Shown: positions 19,717-27,919, counted from the stretch's first letter. The stretch is 39,964 nucleotides of DNA from Oscillospiraceae bacterium (GCA_003514385.1 DOQR01000009.1:224908-264871), one strand, 5' to 3'. Notes: generated from the letters alone by a model not told the origin. Program-made: numbers and translations.

Positions 19717-21089
19717 TGCCTAAAGAATACAGAACTATTCAGGAGGTTTCGGGACCTCTTATGCTCGTGCGCGAGGTTGAGGGAGTCAAGTATAACGAAC
19801 TCGGCGAGATAGAGCTGGCAAACGGCGAGACCCGCCGCTGCCGCGTGCTCGAAATTGACGGCACGAACGCGCTCGTTCAGCTGTTTGAAAATTCCGCCGG
19901 AATCAACCTCGCCAACAGCAAGGTACGTTTCTCCGGCAGACAGATGGAACTCGGCGTTTCGCCCGATATGCTCGGCCGCGTCTTTGACGGACTCGGCAGA
20001 CCTATTGACGGCGGCCCCGAGATAATCCCCGAGAAGAGAATGGATGTCAACGGCCTGCCGATGAATCCGGCAGCCAGAAGCTATCCCCAGGAGTTCATAC
20101 AGACCGGTATCTCCGCCATTGACGGACTGAACACTCTTGTCAGAGGTCAGAAGCTGCCGATATTCTCGGCCTCCGGTCTGCCCCATGCAAACCTCGCGGC
20201 GCAGATAGCGCGTCAGGCTAAAGTCCTCGGCGATAACGAACAGTTCGCCGTTGTATTTGCGGCTATGGGTATAACCTTCGAGGAGTCGAACTACTTCGTC
20301 GAGAGCTTCAGAAGCACCGGCGCGCTCGACAGAACCGTTATGTTCTCGAACCTCGCAAACGACCCCGCCATCGAGCGTATCGCAACGCCGAAGATGGCTC
20401 TGACCGCCGCGGAATATCTCGCATTCGACCGCGGAATGCATGTTCTTGTTATTCTGACCGATATCACGAACTACGCGGACGCTCTGCGTGAAGTTTCTGC
20501 GGCGCGCAAGGAAGTCCCCGGACGCCGCGGATATCCCGGCTATATGTACACCGACCTCGCGTCTATATATGAGCGCGCAGGCAGGCAGAAGGGCAAGCCC
20601 GGCAGCATAACGATGATTCCGATCCTCACCATGCCCGAGGATGATAAGACCCATCCCATTCCCGACCTCACGGGCTACATCACCGAGGGTCAGATAATCC
20701 TCAGCCGTGAGCTTTACAGAAAGAGCATCAACCCGCCTATCGACGTTCTGCCGTCCCTGTCCCGACTTAAAGATAAGGGTATCGGCGAGGGCAAGACGAG
20801 AGCCGACCACTCGAACACGATGAACCAGCTGTTCTCCGCGTATGCGCGCGGTAAGGACGCAAAGGAACTCATGGTTGTTCTGGGCGAGGACGCGCTGACG
20901 GATATGGATAAGCTCTACGCAAAGTTTGCGGACGAATTCGAGAAGGAATATGTCTCGCAGGGCTTTGATACCGACAGAAGCATCGAAGAGACGCTCAACA
21001 TCGGCTGGAAGCTCCTCTCGATACTTCCGCGCAGCGAGCTCAAGCGTGTCAGCGACGAATTCCTCGACAAGTATTACGGCAAGTTCTGA
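19716..21089 (+). CDS. ntpB: V-type ATPase non-catalytic subunit B
   Basis: A 457-residue partner of [23 protein letters not shown] (about 87-108), [18 protein letters not shown] (about 151-168, the degenerate P-loop region without GKT) and [36 protein letters not shown] (about 246-281) are family hallmarks. It alternates with A in the hexameric head and binds subunit D through the central cavity. Its start overlaps the A stop, favouring equal synthesis. D follows after 26 bases. Confidence 0.96.
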   Translation: MPKEYRTIQEVSGPLMLVREVEGVKYNELGEIELANGETRRCRVLEIDGTNALVQLFENSAGINLANSKVRFSGRQMELGVSPDMLGRVFDGLGRPIDGGPEIIPEKRMDVNGLPMNPAARSYPQEFIQTGISAIDGLNTLVRGQKLPIFSASGLPHANLAAQIARQAKVLGDNEQFAVVFAAMGITFEESNYFVESFRSTGALDRTVMFSNLANDPAIERIATPKMALTAAEYLAFDRGMHVLVILTDITNYADALREVSAARKEVPGRRGYPGYMYTDLASIYERAGRQKGKPGSITMIPILTMPEDDKTHPIPDLTGYITEGQIILSRELYRKSINPPIDVLPSLSRLKDKGIGEGKTRADHSNTMNQLFSAYARGKDAKELMVVLGEDALTDMDKLYAKFADEFEKEYVSQGFDTDRSIEETLNIGWKLLSILPRSELKRVSDEFLDKYYGKF

Positions 21090-21115
21090 ATCCATATGGG
21101 AAGAAGTGATAGACT

Positions 21116-21787
21116 ATGGCGGTAATGAACGTGAACCCCACGCGAATGGAGCTTACAAACCTCAAGCGCAAGCTTTCCACGGCGCGCAGGGGACACAAGC
21201 TGCTCAAAGACAAGCGCGATGAGCTCATGCGCCGCTTCCTCGATCTTGTAAAAGAGAATAAGGCTCTTCGCATCCGTGTGGAAGAGGGGATAAAGCAGGC
21301 GAATGTCAACATGGAGATAGCCAGAAGCGCCATGAACGACAAGAGCCTGAGCGTCGCCATGATGCTCCCAACGCAGGAGATGAGCCTCGAAAGCTCGGAG
21401 AAAAATGTGATGAGCGTTATGATCCCGGTTTTCGATGTTCAGTATAAAACTGCTGATAAGAACGATATTTATTCATACGGAACGGCATTCACCTCGGCGG
21501 AGCTTGACAATGCGGTCAGCGCACTGTCGGAGATAATGCCCGATATGCTCAGACTCGCAGAGGTCGAGAAATCGTGCCAGTTGCTCGCGGGCGAGATAGA
21601 AAAAACGCGCCGCAGAGTCAACGCCCTTGAGCATGTTATGATCCCTCAGTATGAGGAGACGATAAAGTATATCTCGATGAAGCTCGACGAAAACGAGCGC
21701 AGCACAACAACGCGCCTGATGAAGGTCAAGGATATGATGCTTGAACAGGCGCACCACTACGACGACCCGTTCGGAATGGAAGCGTGA
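21116..21787 (+). CDS. ntpD: V-type ATPase subunit D (central rotor axle)
   Basis: A 223-residue protein, a two-helix antiparallel coiled coil: NVNPTRMELTNLKRKLSTARRGHKLLKDKRDEL at the N-terminus and ALEHVMIPQYEETIKYISMKLDENERSTTTRLMKVKDMML near the C-terminus are the family's fixed ends. It is the axle turning inside the A/B hexamer. The SD is weak (GGGAAGAAGTGAT). ATG 21125 is an alternative, 3 residues later. It is the last gene of the operon. Confidence 0.95.
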   Translation: MAVMNVNPTRMELTNLKRKLSTARRGHKLLKDKRDELMRRFLDLVKENKALRIRVEEGIKQANVNMEIARSAMNDKSLSVAMMLPTQEMSLESSEKNVMSVMIPVFDVQYKTADKNDIYSYGTAFTSAELDNAVSALSEIMPDMLRLAEVEKSCQLLAGEIEKTRRRVNALEHVMIPQYEETIKYISMKLDENERSTTTRLMKVKDMMLEQAHHYDDPFGMEA

Positions 21788-21801
21788 AAAGCACAAATTT
21801 G

Positions 21802-21830
21802 TTGACAAACATCGGATAATACAATATAAT
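21802..21830 (+). promoter_or_regulatory. Consensus promoter of tRNA-Leu
   Basis: -35 TTGACA (21802-21807), exactly 17 bases, -10 TATAAT (21825-21830). It is a perfect consensus, starting 15 bases after the subunit D stop codon. Confidence 0.92.
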
Positions 21831-21833
21831 AAT

Positions 21834-21858
21834 AACCGCCGGAAAAGCCTCCGGCGGT
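21834..21858 (+). other. GC-rich hairpin between promoter and tRNA
   Basis: A 9-bp perfect stem (21834-21842 with 21850-21858), 7-base loop and a poor T tail (CATTGTT). It sits at the predicted transcription start of the tRNA. It may be a weak terminator for the ATPase operon or a 5' element of the pre-tRNA. Confidence 0.55.
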
Positions 21859-21870
21859 CATTGTTAATAT

Positions 21871-21957
21871 GCGGGCGTGGCGAAATCGGCAGACGCAAGG
21901 GACTTAAAATCCCTCGGTGGTGACACCGTACCGGTTCAAGTCCGGTCGCCCGCACCA
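21871..21957 (+). tRNA. tRNA-Leu (anticodon UAA), CCA encoded
   Basis: An 87-base class II tRNA. The acceptor stem is GCGGGCG (21871-21877) with CGCCCGC, followed by an encoded ACCA. The anticodon stem GGGA/TCCC encloses CTTAAAA with anticodon TAA. A long variable arm (CTCGGTGGTGACACCG region) and the T-arm GGTTCAAGTCC are present. It reads UUA codons, with UUG likely by modification. Confidence 0.97.
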
Positions 21958-21960
21958 TGA

Positions 21961-21992
21961 AAAAAGCATTTGCGGTTGCAAATGCTTTTTTC
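21961..21992 (+). terminator. Terminator of tRNA-Leu
   Basis: AAAAAAGCATTTGC-GGTT-GCAAATGCTTTTTT, a 14-bp perfect stem with a U run, starting 3 bases after the CCA. Confidence 0.93.
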
Positions 21993-21993
21993 A

Positions 21994-22036
21994 GTGAAAT
22001 TCGTTCCTTTGGAACGAGTGAAATATCTTCTGATAC
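21994..22036 (+). repeat. AGTGAAAT-punctuated hairpin cluster
   Basis: AGTGAAAT (21994-22001), a hairpin CGTTCC-TTT-GGAACG (22003-22017), AGTGAAAT again (22018-22025), then a weak hairpin TATC/GATA (22025-22036). The regular motif-hairpin-motif arrangement suggests an interspersed repeat or RNA element of unknown role. Confidence 0.45.
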
Positions 22037-22121
22037 GAATATAAAAGAAAAATAAACTTGCAGAATTATCTGTGACCTTCTCCGTTCAGATTATTAAACT
22101 TGTAAAAGGCCTGAAATAAAA

Positions 22122-22199
22122 GCACGAAACCGTGATTTCCAATCGGTTCGGCCGTTCCGGTATCTATTTCGGCGCGAACACCCGGAAGTCGGAGCCGAT
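22122..22199 (+). ncRNA. Candidate structured RNA, unknown class
   Basis: A gene-free stretch with nested complementarity. CACG/CGTG forms a small hairpin near 22123-22134. ATCGGTTC (22142-22149) pairs with GAGCCGAT (22192-22199, one G-U). Inside it TTCCGG (22155-22160) pairs perfectly with CCGGAA (22182-22187). A plus-strand terminator at 22262-22296 could end such a transcript. No known riboswitch or ncRNA class was recognised, and no convincing start-to-stop reading frame was found on either strand. Confidence 0.35.
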
Positions 22200-22261
22200 A
22201 GGGGGGTAATGCGTCCTAAAAGGCAGCGTCAATGCTTTAAATTGAAATTCTGACATGCTTT

Positions 22262-22296
22262 ATCCCGATGCGGTTATGCACTGCATCGGGATTTTT
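22262..22296 (+). terminator. Terminator, plus orientation
   Basis: ATCCCGATGC (22262-22271) with GCATCGGGAT (22283-22292), then TTTT. The T run is on the plus strand. In the minus orientation (transporter gene) the tail is ATAAAG, so it mainly stops plus-strand transcription. Confidence 0.8.
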
Positions 22297-22303
22297 GTCT
22301 TAT

Positions 22304-23774
22304 TTAAGCTTCTTTTGCGGCTTCTTCGCACTCGGGAAGCTCGCCGCGCTTCTTTAGAACTTCGTTGTGTACTCGGTCGCGTTCCGCTCCGGAGAGCTTA
22401 TAGGTGAAGAACGGCACTCCGGCAAGGAGCATCATTATGCCGTGGACTACGGTGTAGAAGAACAGGAGCATAACTTTTGTTCTGAGCGACTGCGCCGTGC
22501 CATCCGCCAGCCCCTGCTGATAGCCGATAATAGATTGCCAGCCGGTTTCGGCGTTGTCATAGAGAATGTAGGGCACAAGACCGCTTGCTATAAGTCCGGA
22601 CAGCGTGCCGCCGATCGAGATAACAAACGGCAGAGAAGCGTCGAGTCGCTTGCCGGTCTTGAGCTCGAGGTCGTCGAGGATATCCGCCTGGAACATATTC
22701 GGCAGCAGGTTCGACGCGCCGAACTGAAGTCCCGTGCCGAACAGGCAGACGATGAAGATTATGTTGAGATAAAGCGGCTTACCGTGCGTGAGATAGAGCG
22801 TGCCGACGCCGAACGCGATGATGTTGATTATGACCGAATAAACGCCGGAAGCTATGTAGAGCACCCTTGAAGTGAACTTCTTGAGCAGGGCGTTGATGAT
22901 GAGCATGCCGACCATGGTTGCCTATGCCGATGGGCAGGGCGAAGAGCAGAGTTTTGCTCGATGAGCCGAGCATTGCTGCGGCGATGAACGGCTGCATGAA
23001 AGTCGCGATTCCGCGGAACGACTTGAGAAACTCACTGTAAAGCACGCGGCGCGCATAGGGGTTCTTGAGAACGTCGACGAAGCCCTCGAGGGGATTCTTT
23101 TTCTCGTCGCTGTAGGTTATGCGCTCATTGACCGCGCTCATACCGAGCAGCATCGTAACGGCGCCGACAACGCCGCAGAGGATAGCCGCGATGAAGTAGT
23201 TGAGCATATTGTCCTCGTAGCCCTTGACTGCCTTTGTTATCGCGGCGATGACAAGGACGATAACGAGCGGCGCGGAGTTTCCAATGGCGGAGGATATGCC
23301 TCTGACGGAGAGCAGCTGCTCGCGCTCTCTGCTGTTGGGGGTCATGACGACCGCGACCATGTTGACCGTTCCGCCGAAGTAGAAGCAGACGCTCTGTATG
23401 AGCGCGATGGCGCAGAGCCATACCATGAGCACCGTCGGATTGCTCTCAATGAATCCGGGAGTCCAGAAAATCAGAACGGTGATTATTCCGCAGGGGATAG
23501 CCGACGCTATGCCGAGTCCCTTGAACTTGTTGCCGTTTTTGATTTTCTTGCTGTCGAGTATCATCGCATTGATAAACGAGAGCGCGAAGCCCGCAACGCC
23601 GGTGAATACGTTGAAGAACGACATCTGATGAGTCGTCAGCTGGAGTATGTCAACGAGATACGCGCGGCGGTATTCGTTTATCATACCAGTCATGTTGGTG
23701 TAGAAGAACACCGCGAGCACATAAAGTATGTATTCTTTGAGCTTTATGTGCTTTCCGTCTTTTAATTCGCTCAT
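22304..23774 (-). pseudogene. MelB/GPH-family sugar symporter, broken by one frameshift
   Basis: A major-facilitator protein of the glycoside-pentoside-hexuronide:cation symporter type. The N-terminal part reads 23774 down to about 22918 and the C-terminal part about 22918 down to 22304, one frame apart. Deleting one T of the pair at 22918-22919 restores LPIGIGTMVGMLIINALL across the join and gives about 490 residues with some 12 helices. ADILDDLELKTGKRLDA in the C-terminal half is the family's cytoplasmic signature. The start overlaps the stop of the upstream phosphoesterase (ATGA), so the two are translationally coupled. Conservation on both sides of the join suggests a recent mutation or a sequencing error. 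Confidence 0.85.
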
Positions 23775-25153
23775 TTGAATTGCCTCCTGTTGATCTCAAT
23801 GACAGCGTCGTAGTCTCTCTGCTTTTCGTCGCCCATCATCGAGAGCACGAACGTGTCTATATCTGCGAGCAGCGGATTCTTGCTTCCCGCTTTCTTTTCT
23901 ATTATGTGCGTTACCGGGTGCAGCCGTTTGAGCAATTTTGCCATCGCTTCATACATCGGCGTGCCCTTGACATACGGCTCGTTGCCGACGAATACATTTC
24001 TGACAAGCTCCACGCCGACATCCTTGACGAGTTTGTTTTCAATGCTCTTGTCAACTCTGAAGCAGAACATCCTGCCGAGCTTTTTGAGCGTCAGTTTTTG
24101 CAGCAGCTTTCCGACTGCGGTTATCGGCTTTCGAAGCTTCTTGTTCTTCTCGGGACCGCCAAAGAACCACGAGAACTTGTCAAAATCATATGCCATGGCG
24201 TCGAGCATATCGGTTATCATTCTGTCAAAACGCCACTGAAAATATTCCTGCGCCGTTTTGCCGCCTTTGTCGTAGTTAAAATCCTCGATAGTATACGACT
24301 TTATGTCGGCAACGGTGTTGTTCTCTTTGAAAGTAACCTTTCTGTAGGCGCACGGACATCCGACAAAACAGCCGGTCTGAACATCTGTGATTTTATTCCC
24401 TCCGGGCGAAGTGTATTCCGTGACCGCCTGCGCGTGCATGTGACCCGTGAATATAAGGTCAATTCCCGCGTCTGCGAGTTTGTTTGCCGTCTCCTGCCAG
24501 TTCGTCAGCTTCGCATCGCCGAGCAGATACATGACCGACGAAAACGGGAGCAGGGGATAGTGGGTCATCGCGAATATGTAGTTGCCGCTATCGTGCGCCG
24601 CCTTTATCTGCTTAAGCGCCCAGTCCATCTGGTCATCCCAGATGCCCTTGAAGTCCTTGCAGTCGCCGTCGCAGTTGAGCGCCAGCAGGCGAATCCCGTC
24701 CGCCAGCTGCGTCACATATGACATGCTCTCCCTGTGTTCGCTTGTCGCGCCGTCGAATCCGAACTCGCGGTAAAAATCGCGCAGCTCCTCGCGCTCCATG
24801 CCCTTGACTGGAATAGTTTTGTTGCCGTCGAACTCAACGGGGTCCTCAGCGTAGTCGTGGCGCGCGGTGATGAGATATATCTTCTTTCCGCTGTCACGCA
24901 GCTTATAGAGCTTCTCGCGGAATCCGACATGGCTCTGATATTCGCCGCGGTAGACGAGGTCGCCCGGGATGAGTACTATATCTGTGCTTTTGTCGTCCGC
25001 TATCTGCTCAAAGCCGGCGTCGATAATGGCGGGGGTCTCCGCCACGCATTTCTGATCCGTCTTGCTCCGCTCTTCGTATGCGCTTCCGGTGCGCTTGAAC
25101 GAGCTGTCGTAATAGTGCGGATCGGTCACAAGATAAAAGCTGAAGTCTTCCAT
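23771..25153 (-). CDS. Calcineurin-like metallophosphoesterase, cytoplasmic
   Basis: A 460-residue protein with the metallophosphoesterase core: D-x-H (Asp11, His13 in TDPHYYD), GDLVYRGE (Gly64-Asp65), THYPLLPF (about 197) and TGHMHAQ (about 236). The usual GNHD/E motif reads ARHD (97-100), so the bridging metal-ligand Asn is Arg98, which may impair two-metal catalysis. No signal peptide is seen. A C-terminal extension of about 180 residues has no recognised domain. Substrate unknown; candidates include phosphodiesters or sugar phosphates linked to the coupled transporter. It is transcribed from upstream of 25153 and overlaps the transporter gene by 4 bases. Confidence 0.85.
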   Translation of the reverse strand: MEDFSFYLVTDPHYYDSSFKRTGSAYEERSKTDQKCVAETPAIIDAGFEQIADDKSTDIVLIPGDLVYRGEYQSHVGFREKLYKLRDSGKKIYLITARHDYAEDPVEFDGNKTIPVKGMEREELRDFYREFGFDGATSEHRESMSYVTQLADGIRLLALNCDGDCKDFKGIWDDQMDWALKQIKAAHDSGNYIFAMTHYPLLPFSSVMYLLGDAKLTNWQETANKLADAGIDLIFTGHMHAQAVTEYTSPGGNKITDVQTGCFVGCPCAYRKVTFKENNTVADIKSYTIEDFNYDKGGKTAQEYFQWRFDRMITDMLDAMAYDFDKFSWFFGGPEKNKKLRKPITAVGKLLQKLTLKKLGRMFCFRVDKSIENKLVKDVGVELVRNVFVGNEPYVKGTPMYEAMAKLLKRLHPVTHIIEKKAGSKNPLLADIDTFVLSMMGDEKQRDYDAVIEINRRQFK

Positions 25154-25190
25154 AAGTCACCTGCTTTTTGAGAAACAATTATCAACATAT

Positions 25191-25227
25191 AGAATATCAT
25201 ATTTCTATTCTGTTATCATCAGAATAT
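25191..25227. promoter_or_regulatory. Possible regulator-binding repeats upstream of the phosphoesterase gene
   Basis: AGAATAT occurs at 25191-25197 and 25221-25227 (30 bases apart). An inverted TATTCT lies at about 25206-25211, giving AGAATA...TATTCT. Next to an AraC gene these are candidate binding sites. Confidence 0.3.
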
Positions 25228-25239
25228 ATCCAACAAAAC

Positions 25240-26049
25240 TTACGAAATATCACAGCGCATCAGCTCGCGGTATTTCTTCGGCGAGCAGCCGGTCTCTTTC
25301 TTGAACGAATATGAAAAATATTGCTGATCGGAGTATGAAAGTACGCTTGCAATCTCGCTTATGGGCATATTCGTGGTCGCAAGATAGTCCTTTGCAATCT
25401 GTATGCGGCAGTTGATGTAGTATTGATACGGCGTTATTCCGTACTTTTCGGAGAAGATGTTTATCAGATGATTTTTTGAATAATTCATATCGGCGCAGAG
25501 TCCGTCGAGACTCAGATTCTGCGTGATGCGATTGTCGATATTGCGCTTTATCCTGTCCGCCAGATCCTCGCTTTCTATTTTTTGGTGATCCCTTATGTGA
25601 TTGAACAGGCGGAACACCTCGACGGCGAGCATCGAGCGCACCTGCTGAATGTCATCGCCGTTGAAGGCGATGTCGAAAATGTGTTGAAAAATGTTGTCGG
25701 CAAAGCAGCCCTCAAACAGAAAGGTGTTCTGCGGCAGATAGCAGTCTATCAGTTGGTCAATTATCGGGCCGTAGAAGCCGATAAAGAACTTGTGCCAGCC
25801 GTTTTCACGCTGAGAGTAATAGCGGTGGTCGCTGCCCTCGGTTATCATGAAGATGTCACCCTTTTTCGGGCGCAGTATCTGCCCGTTTATTTCGAGCGTA
25901 CCGTACCCGTCGGCGATATACTCGAATGAGGCGATGTCGCTGTTCCTGCGCTCGATACAGTATTTTTCGTCGCAGAGCGTCTCTCCGACAAAATGTATAC
26001 CCAAAGGACATTCGCTATCGTGCTGAAAAAGCTTTATATTTTCATACAT
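25240..26049 (-). CDS. AraC-family transcriptional regulator
   Basis: A 269-residue protein: an N-terminal cupin-like sensing domain (about 30-130, with GYGTLEINGQILRPKKGDIFMI and sugar-pocket-like aromatic residues) and two C-terminal helix-turn-helix motifs (about 168-265: LSLDGLCADMNYSKNHLINIFSEKYGITPYQY and ISEIASVLSYSDQQYFSYSFKKETGCSPKKYR, the AraC signature). It is likely an activator responding to a sugar or glycoside. It stands first in a same-strand row with the phosphoesterase and the MelB-type transporter (gap of 86 bases), which it probably controls. Confidence 0.92.
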   Translation of the reverse strand: MYENIKLFQHDSECPLGIHFVGETLCDEKYCIERRNSDIASFEYIADGYGTLEINGQILRPKKGDIFMITEGSDHRYYSQRENGWHKFFIGFYGPIIDQLIDCYLPQNTFLFEGCFADNIFQHIFDIAFNGDDIQQVRSMLAVEVFRLFNHIRDHQKIESEDLADRIKRNIDNRITQNLSLDGLCADMNYSKNHLINIFSEKYGITPYQYYINCRIQIAKDYLATTNMPISEIASVLSYSDQQYFSYSFKKETGCSPKKYRELMRCDIS

Positions 26050-26102
26050 TGTGATTTTTTCACCTTTGATGTCAATATATCTTGATTATTAGTACTTATG
26101 CT

Positions 26103-26130
26103 ATGATAATTTTAAAGTATCATATTTCAA
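26103..26130 (-). promoter_or_regulatory. Possible promoter of the AraC gene
   Basis: On the minus strand, TTGAAA (26125-26130), 16 bases, TATCAT (26103-26108). The region is AT-rich, so the exact site is uncertain. Confidence 0.4.
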
Positions 26131-26215
26131 AGTGAAAATCAATAAGTTCTCAAAAAACATTCGCTTTCGAGGCGGGATTTTTCGCGCAATAATTTGTATT
26201 TTTCCGCCGCCAAAC

Positions 26216-26250
26216 AAAAATCGAGCGGCCGCCGAAGCGACCGCTCTTTT
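26216..26250. terminator. Bidirectional terminator
   Basis: GAGCGGCCGC (26223-26232), CGAA loop, GCGACCGCTC (26237-26246, one wobble), with TTTT on the plus side and TTTTT on the minus side. No intact gene ends here. It may once have served the minus-strand remnant at 26266-26370. Confidence 0.75.
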
Positions 26251-26265
26251 CAGTGTTCCGAAAGA

Positions 26266-26370
26266 TTAGCTTTCTTCTCTCTTCTTTTTCTTGCTGACAA
26301 CAGTGCCTATTGCAACACCGCTGCCGCAGCGGCAAAGAAGTTTTTCTTTGAAAAATAAGGGCGATATAGT
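26266..26370 (-). pseudogene. Remnant of a small minus-strand gene
   Basis: An open stretch without a start codon, ending at TAA 26266-26268. It encodes a Gly/Ala/Val-rich segment followed by a basic tail (GVAIGTVVSKKKKREES), like the end of a membrane-anchored protein. A terminator follows at the right distance. It is too short to assign. The remaining parts of 26050-26508 hold no recognisable gene. Confidence 0.25.
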
Positions 26371-26381
26371 GTTTATAAATC

Positions 26382-26410
26382 AAAAATCCTACCTGCGGGT
26401 AGGATTTTTT
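26382..26410. terminator. Bidirectional terminator
   Basis: AATCCTACC / GGTAGGATT stem around 26385-26406 with A and T runs on both sides (TTTTTT on the plus strand). Confidence 0.8.
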
Positions 26411-26508
26411 GCGTATTCTCTATCTCTTGAGTAAAAAAGTTATTGCTTTATAACCACAATCAATGATTTCTTCAACCTCCGGGTGTGCCAAAAACAACCT
26501 GTGGTAGA

Positions 26509-26538
26509 TTGAACAAAAAAAGTACGATTTGATATAAT
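26509..26538 (+). promoter_or_regulatory. Promoter of the HTH-ADP-ribosylglycohydrolase gene
   Basis: TTGAAC (26509-26514), 18 bases, TATAAT (26533-26538), then CAGGAG and ATG at 26563. Confidence 0.7.
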
Positions 26539-26562
26539 CAATAAAAAACAGGAGTTGATCGA

Positions 26563-27480
26563 ATGACACTCGGAAACCGTATATATGATTTCAGAAAGAA
26601 GGCGGGGCTGACCCGCGACGATGTCGCGCAGAAGTGCTCCGTTTCGAGCCAGTCGGTGCAGAAGTGGGAGAGCGACCACGCGAAGCCGTCGGTGGACAAT
26701 CTGATAATACTCTCGCAGATACTCAATGTTTCGCTCGATGAATTGCTGACCGGCTGCACCGAGCGCGTCCGCGACGAAAAGCGCAGGGCGGGCGTCAGAC
26801 CCGACTATCCGCCGCTCCATCCGTGGGAGCTGTATTCCGAGGAGCTGATGGTTGAGTTCAGGCAGTCTCGCGAAGAGGGTATAGATATCGATGAATACGA
26901 GGAGCTTTTCAAGGCTGTTTCTCATCTTCCCGGCGGCGAGTATAAAGAGCGCATAGCGGATGTCATGTTTGATATAGTGTCCCACACTCCGCTCAAAAAG
27001 GACTATGAATTTGATGAGCCGAGCAAGCTTGACGAGATAAAATTGTGCAGGGGAACGGTCCCCGAAAAACGCAGCGTTGACAAGTCCCGCCTGCGCGATA
27101 AAATAACCGGCGCGTGGTACGGCAGGGTATGCGGCTGCTTCCTCGGCAAGCCCGTCGAGGGCGTGAGAAATCCGGAACTCGGCATTCTCCTGCGCGAGAC
27201 AGGGAACTATCCGATGCACAGATACATTAAGCGCAGCGAGCTGTCCGATGAGCTGCTCGGGCGTGTCGGGAGCTGGCTCGGCAAGAATATGTATGCCGAT
27301 ATTTCCGAGTGCGCCCCGGCGGACGACGATACGAACTATACGGTGCTCTATCGGGAGCTTATAGAAAAATACGGCAGGGATTTTACCTCGAAAAATGTGG
27401 CGGATATCTGGCTCGACAGGCAGCCGAAGAATGCCTACTGCACTGCCGAGCGCACCGGCGAAGGAGATATCGGTCTATGA
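26563..27480 (+). pseudogene. HTH-ADP-ribosylglycohydrolase, truncated by deletion
   Basis: 305 residues. Residues 1-62 form an XRE-type helix-turn-helix (RKKAGLTRDDVAQKCSVSSQSVQKWESDHAKPSVDNLIILSQIL). Residues 175-295 are the start of an ADP-ribosylglycohydrolase-like domain (RDKITGAWYGRVCGCFLGKPVEG and the metal-binding ADDDTNYTVL). The domain stops just after NAYCTAER, where intact relatives continue for well over 100 residues, and ends in an unrelated GEGDIGL and a stop. At that point the DNA changes into the 3' end of a transporter gene in another frame. The full protein would be a regulator fused to a hydrolase. This copy lacks the C-terminal catalytic part and is probably inactive. Confidence 0.8.
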
Positions 27481-27616
27481 CTACACGCAGGTGCTCTTCG
27501 CCGCGGCGCTCGGATTTTTCGTCTTCGGTGATGTGCCGGATGTCCTGAGCATTATAGGCTATGTTCTCATCTGCGGCGCGGGAGTGGGGATGTTTATATA
27601 TAACAAGCGCAGATGA
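27452..27616 (+). pseudogene. EamA/DMT-family transporter, C-terminal remnant
   Basis: About 54 residues: PAKEISVYDYTQVLFAAALGFFVFGDVPDVLSIIGYVLICGAGVGMFIYNKRR (starting near 27455 and ending at TGA 27614-27616) reads as the last two helices of an EamA (drug/metabolite transporter) protein. The first eight helices and any start codon are missing. It is joined directly to the truncated ADP-ribosylglycohydrolase gene, marking a deletion junction within about 27450-27462. Confidence 0.75.
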
Positions 27617-27890
27617 TATGAATTTTGAATCCATTTTTCTGCCGGGTTGGTTGTACTTTGAATAGCGGTGAGGCGAACTGCTCTAATCGACCTTTTGCCG
27701 ATTTAGAAATTTTATTTTTTTATCGATATAAATTTATTTTCAAGTTTATTTAATTTTCTTGCGGATTAAAATATATGTTGCGTATATTTGTATGAAGCAT
27801 TAAAAAGTGTTGAAATTTAGCTATTTTCTGCATCACTTTTTGAAGTAAAAAATTTTCATGGTAAAAATGAGATTATTTGCTAAATAGACA

Positions 27891-27919
27891 TTGCTATTTT
27901 GGTATTATCGTGTTATAAT
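27891..27919 (+). promoter_or_regulatory. Promoter of the polysaccharide cluster
   Basis: -35 TTGCTA (27891-27896), 17-base spacer, -10 TATAAT (27914-27919) with an extended TG (27911-27912). Transcription would start near 27926. Confidence 0.8.

Noticed and set aside
19527..21095. 522-codon minus-strand frame opposite ntpB
   Set aside because: It is antisense to a highly conserved ATPase subunit, with no motifs or SD.
22060..22230. Small minus-strand protein in the intergenic stretch
   Set aside because: A frame of about 50 codons is open but has no start codon with an SD and reads through predicted stems. The paired structure fits better as RNA.
21871..22300. Integrated element using the tRNA-Leu 3' end as attachment site
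   Set aside because: No integrase gene or second copy of the tRNA 3' end was seen downstream within the window.
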